From Varroa destructor (Eukaryota > Arthropoda > Arachnida > Mesostigmata > Varroidae): 64,000 bases of DNA. The notes below the pieces were generated by a model, which was given only the letters and a program-made list of their open reading frames with translations, did not search any database and had not been told where the DNA came from. The position numbers were made by a program, and so were the translations under genes. Shown piece by piece: positions 25,401 through 37,276 of the stretch (its first letter is position 1; each line of letters starts with the position of its first letter). The DNA is taken from NCBI RefSeq assembly GCF_002443255.2, contig NW_019211457.1:401303-465302 (forward strand), written 5' to 3'.

Positions 25401-28400
25401 GTCCCGTCCTTGCGCTATCGTTATCTTCCTAGCAGTGTGTTTAACATACCAGTTACAAAGTTTTGCAAAGTTATCTAAAAACTGTTATGAAGTTTCCGGA
25501 AATGCGTTAACAGCTTTTAAATGTCGTCTTTTGTGCGAAAGCATATACCTGTCGATTGTTGTATCCGAGTGTTGCGTTCATTTGTTTTAATCAACATGTT
25601 ATACTGCTTGACTCATTTAGCATTCAGCCCCTCGTTAAGAGTCCTGGCCTTGGACCGCCTCACAGTAGAGGAGGAAGCCCGTATAACCCCTTAAAAACCA
25701 GCCAGCAGCGTAGACGGCATCGTTTGTAGCGATCGGCTTTTCCGGAAGTTTCAGTTCATTTATATCTATCGAGCATGAGTTCTAGAGACCATTCCACCCC
25801 TATAGAAATATGAGACAAATCAAGTAATTTAGAGATAACAACCAACTTCTATTTGCCTCCCATACTTCGCAGTTACCTATGGAAGAAGTTGCTTTGGTTT
25901 CTTATCATTTCAAGTTTTCATTCTAAATTAGACGTTTTCGTCGACACTGCATTGAGATCCTGTCGGTTTAGCAATATATATAATCGAGACAAAGTCAGTC
26001 TTCAAACATAAATCTACACATTTTTTCAACGGGAAAAAGAAACAGCCGAATCTTAATGATCGTCTTAAAATATCTATGGCCAATTCCGCCTTTGCTGAGC
26101 ACCGATCTCGATGCGACCAGTGGCGATTGTAGCGTCGTTGATTACAATGTGTTCCACAATGTGATCAATTTTTTAAGAGGGTACCAGCAAAAAAAAAAGA
26201 CTGGCTTAGGTTTTCTATTCTAGATCTTGCTCGTCTCGTTGAGTCAGTCAAACACTTGAAAAATGCACTTTTTCACTAATATTATATCGAATTTATCAAA
26301 TATCGAATATACCGGTACTAGAACCATGTCTATGGGTATACAATAATAGAAACTTATAAAACATCTCGACGTTTTACCATACCGCATCCGTTATTCTGTC
26401 TCGATTAGGATGAAGCCAGAAAGTCAAAAATGACACAAGACTTCAACGAATGAGTGGATCATTATCCAACCAACCAAACAATATGACATATAGTATTGCA
26501 CCCACATGGTCACACACTTCCCAAGTGCTTTCTCAAGTGACGTCAAATCATTACGTATACGACTTATGCGGTCAGGCTTTCGTGTTACCTCTATCCTACT
26601 GCCATTAGCTATACTAGTCATAAATCCGTATCACCTGTCGTACGACTGCTAGATAGTAACGAGAGAACTTTCGCCCTTTTTTTTTTCTTTCGTCGCAGGA
26701 AATAAACAATCTTATTTGAAGTATGAAGAATAAAAACGTAACATAAAACAGACAAGACGTCATTATTTGTCACGTTCATATACGACTCCGCAGTGACATA
26801 CGCGCGTAAACGCATTGAAACAAGATGGCTAGGTCTACTTCTTTATCTACTCAGCGAAGCATGCAGATATTTACTAAACGGTAATTGTTTGCCCCCCGTC
26901 GTTGCATGTTTAAAACATCGGCCATCTCAAGTTCATCCATTTTTTCGCCGAGGAGCGAATACTATGGTTGCAAGCAAATGCCTGGAGGCAATATTTCCAT
27001 ATTCATTTTCTTGGTAAATATTTATCCGCCTGACGCTCGGGACGTATGCGCGAAAAAATAGATTTAATGAGAAGATTATGCAAGGACACGAACGTATGGG
27101 CACGAGTACGCAACGAGGGCGGATAAAGTATGAAGGCTCTATCGGCATAACGAGACACAAGGACATTCGTCCAGTCGATTAGCAGCCGATATTTCAGCTT
27201 TTTGCGTCGAGCAGGTCCTGTAAATTCTACGGAGACAATAGAAAGGTATCCATATTCGTCGCCCAACTATGCAACAGCAGCTAGCTGGAGTCGATTTGGT
27301 GTTACGGCTTTTATTATTATTTAGCCTGGTAATAGTGCCACCGCTGTCGTCGCTGCTATTCCTTGAATAGTAGTCCCTTCAATCTGAACTACTGCGTCGG
27401 TTCATTGGAAGATATTCTCGAATGTCCTTAAAGTCTGCTGCCGTTAACGACGACCCTCGAGCGCCACTATAGGCACGAAAAACGCTTGAAAATTTTACGC
27501 CGTATTAAACGGAAGTTAGCGATATCGAGTCATGGACGTGTCAACCCGATCATCTGCTGATAAAACACGGCTCAAGAGTCGACCATTTTTTCTGTATGTA
27601 TTGCATTTCCAGTAGGGTTAGTTATATGAGAAACCGAAGCTTATATAGGCTTCAAATGTTCTACATACACACTTCGATAAGATAAATAAGCTTATCTTTG
27701 CGTACAGAGATTACATAGGCGATTGACTCAGCTGTGAACTGTCGAAATGCAAGTAAATGTAAAAAGTTGTCCATTCCGCAAAGGCATCAGTTGCCTGAAT
27801 GTTTGTCTCATTCGATGCTACCTTTCTGCAGTCGGTGGCGTAATGACTCTGGCGCCGAGATGGAGCTGCGAACGAGGACTGGGACGGTATGGGCTGAACT
27901 AACGAAGGTCCATAGAGAATACTACGTTTGCCCAATTCGCGCATGACTAAAAACGGTGTTACTTTATAGATGGACAGTGTACAAACACAATTCAAATATT
28001 TGTTAATTGTTCGAAGATCGCGTTTGGTTTCAGCAGTCGTGATATGCCCAGTTGGACCAAGGAATCTAATAAGCTTTCCAGGCCCCGCTGACACTGATAC
28101 ATAACGCGAAATAATCGTCGGAGGTAATTTTTTTTAATGGACGAGGCCAGTGCGCGAGGCCAATTTGTTCTAGAGCTACTACAATTCTATTAGTATGTAT
28201 TTGTACGGGTAGGAAATAGATTAAAATGATATTTCTCAGAGATGATGAATTCATGAACGTTATATTATTATGCCAATAGATAGAAAAGGAAAATCTATCT
28301 CGGCGAATTGAAATTTACATCGTTTGCTGGACGAACGAACGTTTCTTCCTTATGGATGCTGTGACCCATGGCTCCGTTCAGGATTATGTTATCGGTCCGG

Positions 28401-31400
28401 TAATTATTTTTTTCAAAAAAACATAGCAATTTTCATTGACTAATTTAGACTTGTATGGCTGACGCAAGCTAAACTGGTATCTTCGACTAGGACATATCTT
28501 AAAAAGAAATCAACTTTCCCTTACTTTCCTCTAATTGCGCTCAAAGGTCCTACACGCTGCCCACCACAATCTCTCCTTACATCCGCTTATTACTAGTTTG
28601 AAACGGTAACTGATCATAGGGAGTGCGCGCATGATAGCTAAAAAAAAAAACAACAGAGGGCGCAATGTCACTTCAACTGTAAAAGTTGTCATTGAATTTG
28701 TGTCATCCGTATAATGTCAAGAGCACGTACACGAAATAGGCGAAATGCGCACGTGTTTCCTATGACATTATATGGACGCCGAAATCAATTCAGACAAGCG
28801 TATTGTCTTCAGATGATCTAGTACTGACCGTATAAGACCCTCACATACGAAGCGATACGATCTGTGTTCTCTATGCCAAGCACAATTTGACAATCGTCCA
28901 ATCGTGAATCAGTCTTCCGAGCCTCTTAGCGCTTCTGTTGAATCATTCATCAAATACATTCACACCCACATCAGAAAACACACGCCTTGGTCTATATGGT
29001 CGATAGTCTGCTTCATTTCTGACTGGACACTCTTAGTCCGCTCCCGTTTCATTATAAGCGCAGCAAATAGCTTCAGACATCGGCCACAAGCGAAGATCCA
29101 CACAGCAAATAATTTTTCTTCGATCAAGGCGACCTTTCACTGCGTAAGCGCCACTGACGCACTCAACGTTTGGGTGGAAGCTGAAGATAGGCAGAAAACA
29201 ATGAAGAGTTGGCACAAGCCGTAACGATGTGGTACCGAAAAAGCCACCTGTTTCGACGCTGCGGCTTGACGGGCTTTGCCAACAGGGTGTCTGGTGAATC
29301 TGTGACTATTAACAGCCTACCCGTTTAGACTGCTCGCGCCCACCGAGGAACTTAAGGAGGACGGCCGACTATTCCGACTAAAGCTGTGCCGTGACTTGCA
29401 ATGACAACGATGATGGAGGCGGTATGGATAGTCTTTGACACTTGAAATATTGTGCATACAGCGAGTAAGTTGAGTAATTCCGCAAACGGACGGATATCGC
29501 AGACAGCGTATTGTGGCATATAAACTTTAGCAAGTTAGCCAAGACCAGTCAAATAATAAAAGATGCATTAGATATTAGAAATAGATTTTATAGCAGAATT
29601 ATAGATAGTGTTATGAGATACGCTGAACGATGAATAATTGTCGTTAAAATGGGGTAATGATTTGCTCACGGTATCGATGTATCGCTTGTACGCCTACCGA
29701 GGATAGGACCACGTTTGCTGTTCGAGCATGTACTTCTCTGTTTACTCTTAAATTAGCACAACTACAGGAGCATGCCGATATCTTTTTGCTTGCAAATAGT
29801 GCAATGTCGTGAGAGAAAACTGCCGATGCAATAGTAGTTTTAATAGTAAGGCTCTGTTTTCGTTAGATACGATGTGTGCCCAACAAATCTCGTAAGTCGT
29901 TGCAGTAAGGTCATAACCTAAGTAAAAATATACAGGCAAAATCGGCTTGACCGGCTGACTCAGCTGTCGTAGTGCAACAGAAAGACTATTCACAAAATGT
30001 TTTTGTGCTTGGGCAAGCCGACAGACCTGGCAGAAATCTATAGAGCGTTTGAACCACAATACACGTTCAACATCAGTCGCGTTACGTCAAACATCAAACA
30101 ACCCGTATACTGGTTACGGTATATAGCCGGTAAATGCTTAACACTTCTGGCTGGATAAACTAAATGGATGGCTGGTTCAGTTAAATATGATGAGGCAACA
30201 AAATTAAACTTTGTTTTTGTATTTACCTGATAAGTTTTTGCTAAACATGTGCACTGGAAATGTATTTCTATTTATTTCGAAAAAGTACACCAAATTGGCA
30301 CAGCGCTCACTAGAAGAATGAAGATGGTATCACTCCAAATCCATGTATATACATGTACTGTTACCCGCCCGCGGCGGTTAACGGTGGATCTATCTCTTTG
30401 AAGGCTTTAGTTATGGAAAAGTATCTATTTCCTGTATTCCTTTGTAGTTTATCAATGAAAAACAGCGGCAAAAAATGTAAACGCATCAGAGTTTACATGT
30501 AAATAGAAATAATGTAGTGCTTACTTAGGATGGTGAGTGAGGTAGGGCTCAGCGATGAGCGGTGACATAAACGCTCCGATACCATAGCTCAGTTGGAGAA
30601 GCTGAACAATCGGGGCAACGTTCGAAGACCACAGGCCCACTAGCCATACATATGCTCCTGGAAAAATTGTCGACGTATATCTGTGAGTTGCGCGAAATTT
30701 TCTGCGCCCGAAAATCTATCCCCCAGGGTCTTTTTTCAGCTAGTATTCGAGTCGTTACGCGCGGCGGCCATAAATAGGGTGAGATCAGTGGGTGCTGAAG
30801 GGAATGTCATCTTTTTTTTATAACTAGGGTTCATAGAGTATATATTAAACTATGTGCCATTGATCAGAAATGGTGGCTAATTGGAACAATTGCTGTAGAT
30901 TTAACATCTGAATCCGCCTATATTGATGTCAACATATATTCGTGGTAAATATTTGTGTATGAGATTTTCTATTGTTGGATGGTCATGCTCATAGTCGCAG
31001 CTCTATGAGACTACCAGCCTATACATTATTTCCTCTAAAAAATAACCGAATATACAAAACTCTATGTATTTTATACTAGATTACGTCTCCTTCAAAAAAT
31101 GGTAGCATCCTTCCAAGGATCAATTAAGCATTTAACGTCAGCACCTGATAGAAGAGCCGCATTCTTCATAGTTCCTTCGTTCACGTTCGTGCTTATTCTT
31201 GTTGATGTAAAACCTCTTCAGTTATTTTACTTTTTTTTTTTTAACATTTTTCGTTTTGTTGTTATGACAACAAACATCTGGAACTTACCAAATTTCTACC
31301 GTCGATACAATGCAGACTCTCCTATTTATTGATTGGCTAATAATCATATGGAGCCAATGATAGTATAATAATAACTACACGTTACTTCCGTAAACACTGT

Positions 31401-34400
31401 TTCGTTTCGTCTGCTATATATAACTTTGTACAGCTGTACAACAAAGTACGCGCACTCCCTGAGCACGAAGTGGTAGCTGCTCATGGTAAGCAAAAGACAA
31501 AAAAAAAATCATCTAAACTATATTACTAGAGTAATAAAGTTTTGCCAAGTTAGTCTTTTTATTTTAGGCAGCTCCCTTAAACTGCTTATAGATTAACGAG
31601 CTATCCGTTGTTCTATGTTATTTCGTCGGATCTGTATCTCGTCTTGGCTTACGGATGTCCAGCTACTCGGATAAAACGCTGCGACATGCATCGTGCTGGA
31701 TATTGATAAACATAGGACGATCTTCACATCTAAACAGGCCTGCTGATTTAAATGTATTTTAAGGTATTGAGAGAAACTTAAAGCTGAACGATTTTTACCG
31801 GCGAACTTTTTCCTTTTTGATCAAATTTAATTGGTAACGTCTTTTTCCTTTATCACATATATTCGATCTCAGTAGTTAGAATGGTAGATTTTTAAGTTGT
31901 TTTTAGTTCCATCGCCTTTCTGTGTCTATCTATTAACAGACAGTATCTCAGTAACATGAGGAAATTGTGACTGAGTATACTTATTTATGCTAGCTAGACC
32001 TATCCTGTTACTCTTTTTGGCCTAAGTTGCAGCGATATACTTGTCTCGCTTGAGTCCGAATTGTGAATTTTGACGTCGCGATTTTCACGTCAGAACTGGA
32101 CGATGTATAGGACGACGAGCGATTTCAAGACACCGTAGTTGTTCTAGCCTTCGGGTTGCGCGTTTGGTAATATCCGGAACTATACGCTAGCCAACTTCTT
32201 GACCTCTCCTTGATACGAAGACAAAAAGCAGTACTCTCAGTAGCTAACAGTTAAAAAAACAATAGTAATGTTTACGTATGGGCATTTCATCACCCGACCC
32301 AGACTTGAGGGCAATTTATTTGGTTCGTTTAGAACGTTTACGTTTGAGTAGACCGAATGAGCAGTTCATAAAATAAAACCGACCAACGGCATATAAATGA
32401 ATTTGCCCCGGTCTTATATAACGTGCAAAGTAACTGTAAGCTAGATTTAAAAATTTTACATAACAAAGCTCGCATGATACACCTTTAGATACCTATCATG
32501 GCATTGGTCGTTTCTTAATAGAAAGAAATGCCTATTTTGTTCACTACAATCTTTAGTATGTATAATACACGTACAACTAACATCAAACTAGCTTTTCTAA
32601 CGCTTGTACATAGCCATATATCAGGAAAATGCCATTTATCAACAGTGACAAATGAACGTCGGACTAGCTCCGCAACGGATACCAACGCCATTGAAAATCA
32701 ACAAATCCTAATAGAGACCACGGATCCAAAGTTCGATTAGAGCAATATTCTGCTCGTTACTATAACTTACGTTAACTTTCGACCGAGTAGCACTTTTTCT
32801 AATATGCTACGTTTACATACATCCATTGTCTATACGTCCAAACGATGGCTACCCAGAAGAAACCAAATTGGTTACTTCAAGCTGGTCTAGTCGGTGAAGG
32901 AGCTGAACGAGACGTAAAATCGGGTCCGCGAATTTTTTTAACTTAAATAGGTAAATTAGAGCCCGATTGCTTGAAGTGGAAAGTATTCACCTTACGCACT
33001 TCGGTACACGATCGTGCATAAACGATATCGATACGTTGACTACTTTCGTCTTGTTTTTTTGACAAATTCGGTCGAAATCTCATATTTTCATAGAGCAGCC
33101 GAGCTAAACAAATCTCATCATTCAAAAAAAGTAAATCATATACATACCGAGTCCAGATAATTGTATGTTCAGTCCTATGAAAAGAAGTCATAGCTGGGTC
33201 GGTGCGAAAAATCTATCACTAGCATGAACGATTACAGCTTTTATCTAACTATACTGGAAATGTGTGGTGTGGCTTTTTACCACCAGCAAAATATCAGTAA
33301 CAGTCTCGGCTGGCACATTTCACATAACCTTTGATTCCACCACAATTTTCATTAGAACAGAATAGCTATGGCAGGACCAAAAGAAAAACTAAGTATAAAA
33401 GTGTCAACGTACCAATTTCGACGATTCCGACCCCGCACCCCGAGCAGAAGGTGAGGATTGCCGTGGCAACGGGGGTGCCACCCAACGGAATGAGAATGTT
33501 CGACACTCCGATGAGCAGCATAAACGAGATGATCACCTTTTGCGCACTGAAGTATCTGAACATCATCAACGCTATTCTCAAAAAGATACAAACAGGCAAA
33601 CATGTCGTGCGTATTTAGCGACGACCAACAACGATGGGTAAGCGTCTGTGCATTGTCTAAATAAATACTCACCAAGCACAGATCCGAAAAAAGCGCCGAA
33701 GTCGCCCCCAAAAGAAATTAAGGTCATCTCACGAACAGATACCTGAAGTAAGTCGGCGAGATCCAGAAGACTCGGGCCCACAATAACTAGCACCAGACCC
33801 TAGACGAACGCGAAAGATAATAGTATAACATCTATGAGTACATGTTTATTCGTGTTTGCATTAGTTTAAAAAGCCTTTACCCCAGTAACCACGGTTTCTA
33901 TAATCAGGAAAGCTCAAATCTATATGACTGGGGGGCGAAGATCTTGGCTAGGCCAGACATGCCATGCGGGTGCATCCCCTATAATAAAATTCGGATCCCT
34001 TTAACTAAACTGTAGTTTCGCAAGCGATATTACTCTACCTAAAATGGAGTCCCTGTGTGTTTTTAAAATTACTTGAACAATTTATTCAGCAGTAATCATC
34101 GACCACGAACCGCCTCGTAAGGTGTATTGCTCGGGATAGACGCGAATTAAAAAAAACCTGATAGAGTTCATCAGAAAGCAGATGAATGGCCAAAAATAAG
34201 ATTGAGATTTCACTCAATTTTTTGGCATATGTGAAGCAAGATGCGTCGTTAATTTTTTAAAAATATAATTTTTGATCATTTCGTAGTACTTCGTTGAGTC
34301 GTTCACATTTGAAGGCGGTAAAGTGGACATGAGAAAACGTTTCAAGAAACATTCATAGCACCAATAGATGGTCACACATGATATATAGGATAGACATCTT

Positions 34401-36532
34401 TTATGCTGAATCTGTTTGTTTATGTAGGTTAGTATTCCTATGGGAAACTTTTAGAAAAAAGGAAACATTATACAGACAAATACATTGTGAGATAATAAAG
34501 TGGTTGTTACTTCCTCAAGGACTCGTCGTAGTAGTAATAACGTAACAGGTAAACATTTGATAACTGGTATACCCTGGAAGGATAATCAGTCACGGCGAGA
34601 TGTTGGAAGTACCGCAAAATACAGCTCTTTACTTATGGTTACTGTTTCTATTCGCTAACGAGTTGCTAACGAAAAAGTGAGCACATCTCCTGGTGTATTG
34701 AAGATTTTTTCTGGGGTAATGGTTTAACTCCACCATCAGTTAATGCCCCAACATAATTAAATGCCACCCATTTTTACGTTTAACTTAAGTCGCACGATTA
34801 TAGAAGCGTCAAGCATTTATCTATCTGGTACAATATAACTCGTCTCGACCATCCGGTCGGGTATAGATCCACAAACAGTGACGCGTGTCCCAACATCTGT
34901 CAAGACAGGCCATTGGAACATGAAGGATTATCAGGATTTTATGGTATTTCGGGTTTCGCCCAGTTCTCGCCATCCAGCGAATCATTTCGGTCTGCTGTAG
35001 TATTTTCCGCAAGCACTTGAGCTCCGATGAATAGAAATTTATTCGACGATTTGTAGAGCGCCCACTGCCGAAGGTGAAGAACGCCGAGACCTTTATTATC
35101 ACAGCAGTGGTTCGAATATCGTGAAAGCACTATACGATATGCAACTACATATAAAATGGGACGATATGAATAGTTGCATCAATGTTCAATGACGCCAATT
35201 TCGAAGAAGATCCTGTTCGAGAAAACCTACAAGATTGGGTCTGAAATGCACGGCTTTGTGTTAAGTGCCTCTACAGGGACAACCTAATTTATCTAATTGC
35301 TCCTATCCTTGGTAGGCGCTAGGACACTAGGTCAGTGTGCATATTAGATTTTGATTTTGGCCCTATCCTCATTACCGAACTCATCTTGGATTATGGGCCG
35401 ACTTGTCGCCATCTTACGCTGGCGACCAGATGAAAGGATAGATCGTATGTTTGCACTGGTCTTATCATGGCTATAGACAAAGGTCGGTGTTTGTGGTCCA
35501 TTCCCGTATAGACGCAGTGTCCTATACTCAGTCGATTAATAGTTAGGCACTTGCACTATGTAGTTAGCCCTCTAAGCAATTCGTTTTGACCACTATAGTT
35601 TATGTAGGTCACATATATAAAATGTATACGTTATTTGACGGGTCAGAACTTTCTGGTTAATCTTTTTTCTTAGGATGAAATTAATTAGAAATTAAGAACT
35701 CTTGAAAAAACCCTATTGGAAGTACAAAAGTGTAGCTGAAGCACAAAGACAATATTGCGGGAAGTTTCTGGCAGACCCACCAAATCGATTCATAATAGAT
35801 TGGACGAAAGAAAAGTTTGAAACGAATAGAACGGAAAATTGACAACGCAAAGGACCTTCACCAGCCAAGAAAAACCCACTAGTCAGGGAATTACAGCAAG
35901 AAACCCCAAAAATCAATCAAGGCGTAAGCAGAAAAAAGGACGTTGAAAATGTAAAAAAAAAATATATTTTAACAATGATGTATGTGAAGTACGTGTAAGT
36001 GAGGATGATCCAGATCGAAAAGTATAGTTCCGCAAATGGTCGTTGGAAGTATAATTTTTTAAAAGTACAATTTGCAAATATAAAACTATATTAGGGTTAA
36101 ATTGATCGACATAACTGCACCTACTGGGAAACCATAAATCTACTGCATAGTAAATTACCGAAAGCTAGTGCGGTGCACACTAGTGAAGTAATTCTTCCAT
36201 AATTTAATTTTTATAATTTATTTATAATAACATAATTTAGTAATTTAAAAATGTCGTGGGTGAGTTTATATTTTCGCCGTTAATGTTAAACTTTCAGGTC
36301 AAGCTTCCCTATTCCTACCTAAAAGTAGCTACTATTAAATAATTCTCGATAACTAGGGAAGTTGCAAAGGCTCACAGCATCGACAATAACTATATCGATT
36401 GGTATATATCGACTGTATAAGGCGTAATATGTTACGTACGAGCGTCATTCCTGCCATGAGAAGGTGCATGGTCTGGAAGTACTTAATGGCTCTCTCTCCC
36501 TGACGTCTAGTCAGCAGAAGAAAGTTCGTCAT
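21857..36532 (-). CDS. 12-helix MFS transporter, MFSD4 / NaGLT1-like, seven coding exons
   Basis: Predicted membrane carrier of the major facilitator superfamily, probably for hexose or a related solute, resembling sodium-dependent glucose transporter 1 and MFSD4. Exons on the minus strand, 5' to 3': 36532-36440, 33799-33673, 33571-33413, 30657-30525, 23584-23415, 23128-22947, 22456-21857. Every junction is phase-compatible; the sum is 1464 nt, or 487 aa. Twelve hydrophobic helices can be counted. Family landmarks are GPSLLDL in helix 1, a G-rich segment (SGCGVGIVEIG) in helix 4, QLLQLSYGIGAFMSPLIAEP in helix 5, and a large non-membrane loop after helix 5 with two N-glycosylation sequons (NAT, NVS). 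The C-tail is charged and predicted to be cytosolic. The ATG has an in-frame TGA 15 codons upstream. The substrate cannot be told from sequence. Two introns exceed 2.5 kb and one is about 6.9 kb. Confidence 0.9.
22947..23128 (-). CDS. MFS transporter exon 6, helices 6-7
   Basis: Acceptor GTATTTCATAG|, donor GAG|GTATGA. It encodes IFALFNALFMIVSYFI, a charged Lys/Glu/Asp-rich cytosolic loop, and helix 7. Confidence 0.88.
23415..23584 (-). CDS. MFS transporter exon 5, glycosylated loop
   Basis: Acceptor GCTGATTTCAG|, donor GTTG|GTAAGT. It is mostly a polar loop with sequons NAT and NVS, then IPYALVG at the start of helix 6. It was found by following intron phase. Confidence 0.85.
24705..24745. 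repeat. Perfect 15-bp inverted repeat, 11-base spacer
   Basis: Arms 24705-24719 (CTAACAACGTTTTGC) and 24731-24745 are exact reverse complements. The spacer is 11 bases. A T-run precedes the left arm. It could form a hairpin, or be the fused ends of a short element. Confidence 0.85.
25155..25174. repeat. 20-bp AT palindrome
   Basis: CTATATATAATTATATATAG is a perfect palindrome. It is low-complexity, so it may be chance in AT-rich DNA. Confidence 0.7.
29748..30086 (-). pseudogene. Relic of LTR-retrotransposon integrase (zinc-binding N-terminus)
   Basis: Open frame without a start codon. Near its beginning it has an FCQVCRLAQAQKH segment, resembling the C-x2-C half of the H2C2 zinc motif of Gypsy-type integrases. 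An L-rich, PVKP-containing linker and a degenerate start of the catalytic core follow. Catalytic acidic residues are not recognisable, and stops flank it upstream. It lies inside a transporter intron on the same strand. The match is by eye. Confidence 0.4.
30525..30657 (-). CDS. MFS transporter exon 4, helices 4-5
   Basis: Acceptor TTTTTCCAG|, donor CCTAA|GTAAGC. It encodes AYVWLVGLWSSNVAPIVQLL and then a YGIGAFMSPLIAEPYL block that is a hallmark of the MFSD4/NaGLT1 family. Confidence 0.9.
33413..33571 (-). CDS. MFS transporter exon 3, helices 2-4
   Basis: Acceptor TTTTTGAGAATAG|, donor ATTG|GTACGT. It completes helix 2 and encodes KVIISFMLLIGVSNILIPLG and the glycine-rich helix 4. Confidence 0.88.
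33673..33799 (-). CDS. MFS transporter exon 2, helices 1-2
   Basis: Acceptor GTTCGTCTAG|, donor CTTG|GTGAGT, phase 0 in and 1 out. It encodes GLVLVIVGPSLLDL and the second helix. Confidence 0.9.
33800..36439 (-). other. 2.6-kb intron of the MFS transporter gene with a transposon relic
   Basis: First coding intron. It holds the transposase HTH relic at 35711-35940 on the opposite strand and otherwise AT-rich DNA. Confidence 0.65.
35711..35940 (+). mobile_element. Relic of a transposable-element HTH domain (DUF4817-like)
   Basis: One plus-strand frame reads KSVAEAQRQYCGKFLADPPN, then IIDWTKEKFETN, an in-frame TGA at 35840, and GPSPAKKNPLVRELQQ. The pattern (S-V-x-x-x-Q-R ... F ... P-x-R ... 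I ... W/L ... K-F-E-x-x-G ... G-P/R-P) is that of the helix-turn-helix start of Tc1/mariner-like proteins common in mites, ticks and insects. No DDE catalytic domain follows, so it is a dead fragment. Confidence 0.5.
36440..36532 (-). CDS. MFS transporter coding exon 1 with start codon
   Basis: ATG in AAAATGA context. It encodes MTNFLLLTRRQGERAIKYFQ and the first half of helix 1, ending CTC|GTACGT in phase 0. The same exon appears to begin at 36617, after a strong TTTTGTTTTCAG| acceptor, giving 85 bases of 5' UTR and implying at least one further non-coding exon upstream. Confidence 0.82.
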
Positions 36533-37164
36533 TTTCCCTCGATAGACTTGATCGACGAAGCAGGTGGACAGTGATCATGCGACGTCAAAGGCTGCAATGG
36601 AGAAGACTGTGACGATGCTGAAAACAAAAGATCTTTCCTTAGGGAAACGAGCAAATGGACTAGAGTTTGGTTCAGTTGTGTAGAGCTAGCATGTAAATAG
36701 ATACATGCGAGCTTATAAATTCAGGATTTCCAGAAAATGATCAAATGTAAACAATTGATGTACCTTTGAAGAACGAGCTGAATGAAATAGGCGACCTAAA
36801 TGCATAAGTTCTCATTCACTAGTTTCTTTCGTTCAATGCAAAATAATGGCTGCTATTAATTTTCGGTAACTTTCCGGTCGTACTATTTTTGTAAATTATA
36901 CAACGTATATTACGTTCAGACATTGAAGTCGATGCACGGATTAGAAATAATAATGTGAGTAGATTTATGTTTATTAGGTTATTCATACCTCTTATATTTC
37001 TCAGTTGCCTAATAACTCCTACAACTGAAGTTCTTTGCAAGGTAGAAGCTAACTTGTATGACAATATCGATATTCAATATATAGCTAATCGCAATAGCTT
37101 CTTCCGAAAACTTGCACTGAAGGTATAATGCTATTGCTATAAATGAGCATTGCTCCAAACGGCT

Positions 37165-37276
37165 GAGGGTTCATTTCAGAGGAGACGAACCGTATGTCCA
37201 TGCCAGGCTTGGGCCTAAGTCACCTCAACGTGTGTCCCTGAGTGCTGTAGGCGAACACGTCACCACTGAACCATCA
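37165..37276 (-). repeat. tRNA-headed SINE-like element, copy A
   Basis: Minus strand begins GGTTCAGTGGTGACGTGTTC and continues GCCTACAGCACTC, resembling the A-box and anticodon arm of a tRNA gene, then ACACGTTGAGGTGACTTAGG and a degenerate B-box. It cannot fold as a full tRNA. The order of blocks matches the copy at 58262-58378. Confidence 0.4.

Larger units (their letters stand above)
23585..30524 (-). other. 6.9-kb intron of the MFS transporter gene
   Basis: Contains the perfect inverted repeat at 24705-24745, an AT palindrome at 25155-25174 and a retrotransposon integrase relic at 29748-30086. No exon of the host gene is missing here, since phases match across it. Confidence 0.7.

Noticed and set aside
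27711..28094. 127-codon minus-strand open frame inside a transporter intron.
   Set aside because: No ATG start near its beginning and no motif; a vague resemblance to retroelement sequence could not be supported.
28904..29224. 106-codon plus-strand open frame.
   Set aside because: Non-ATG start, no motif, and an open frame on the opposite strand as well.
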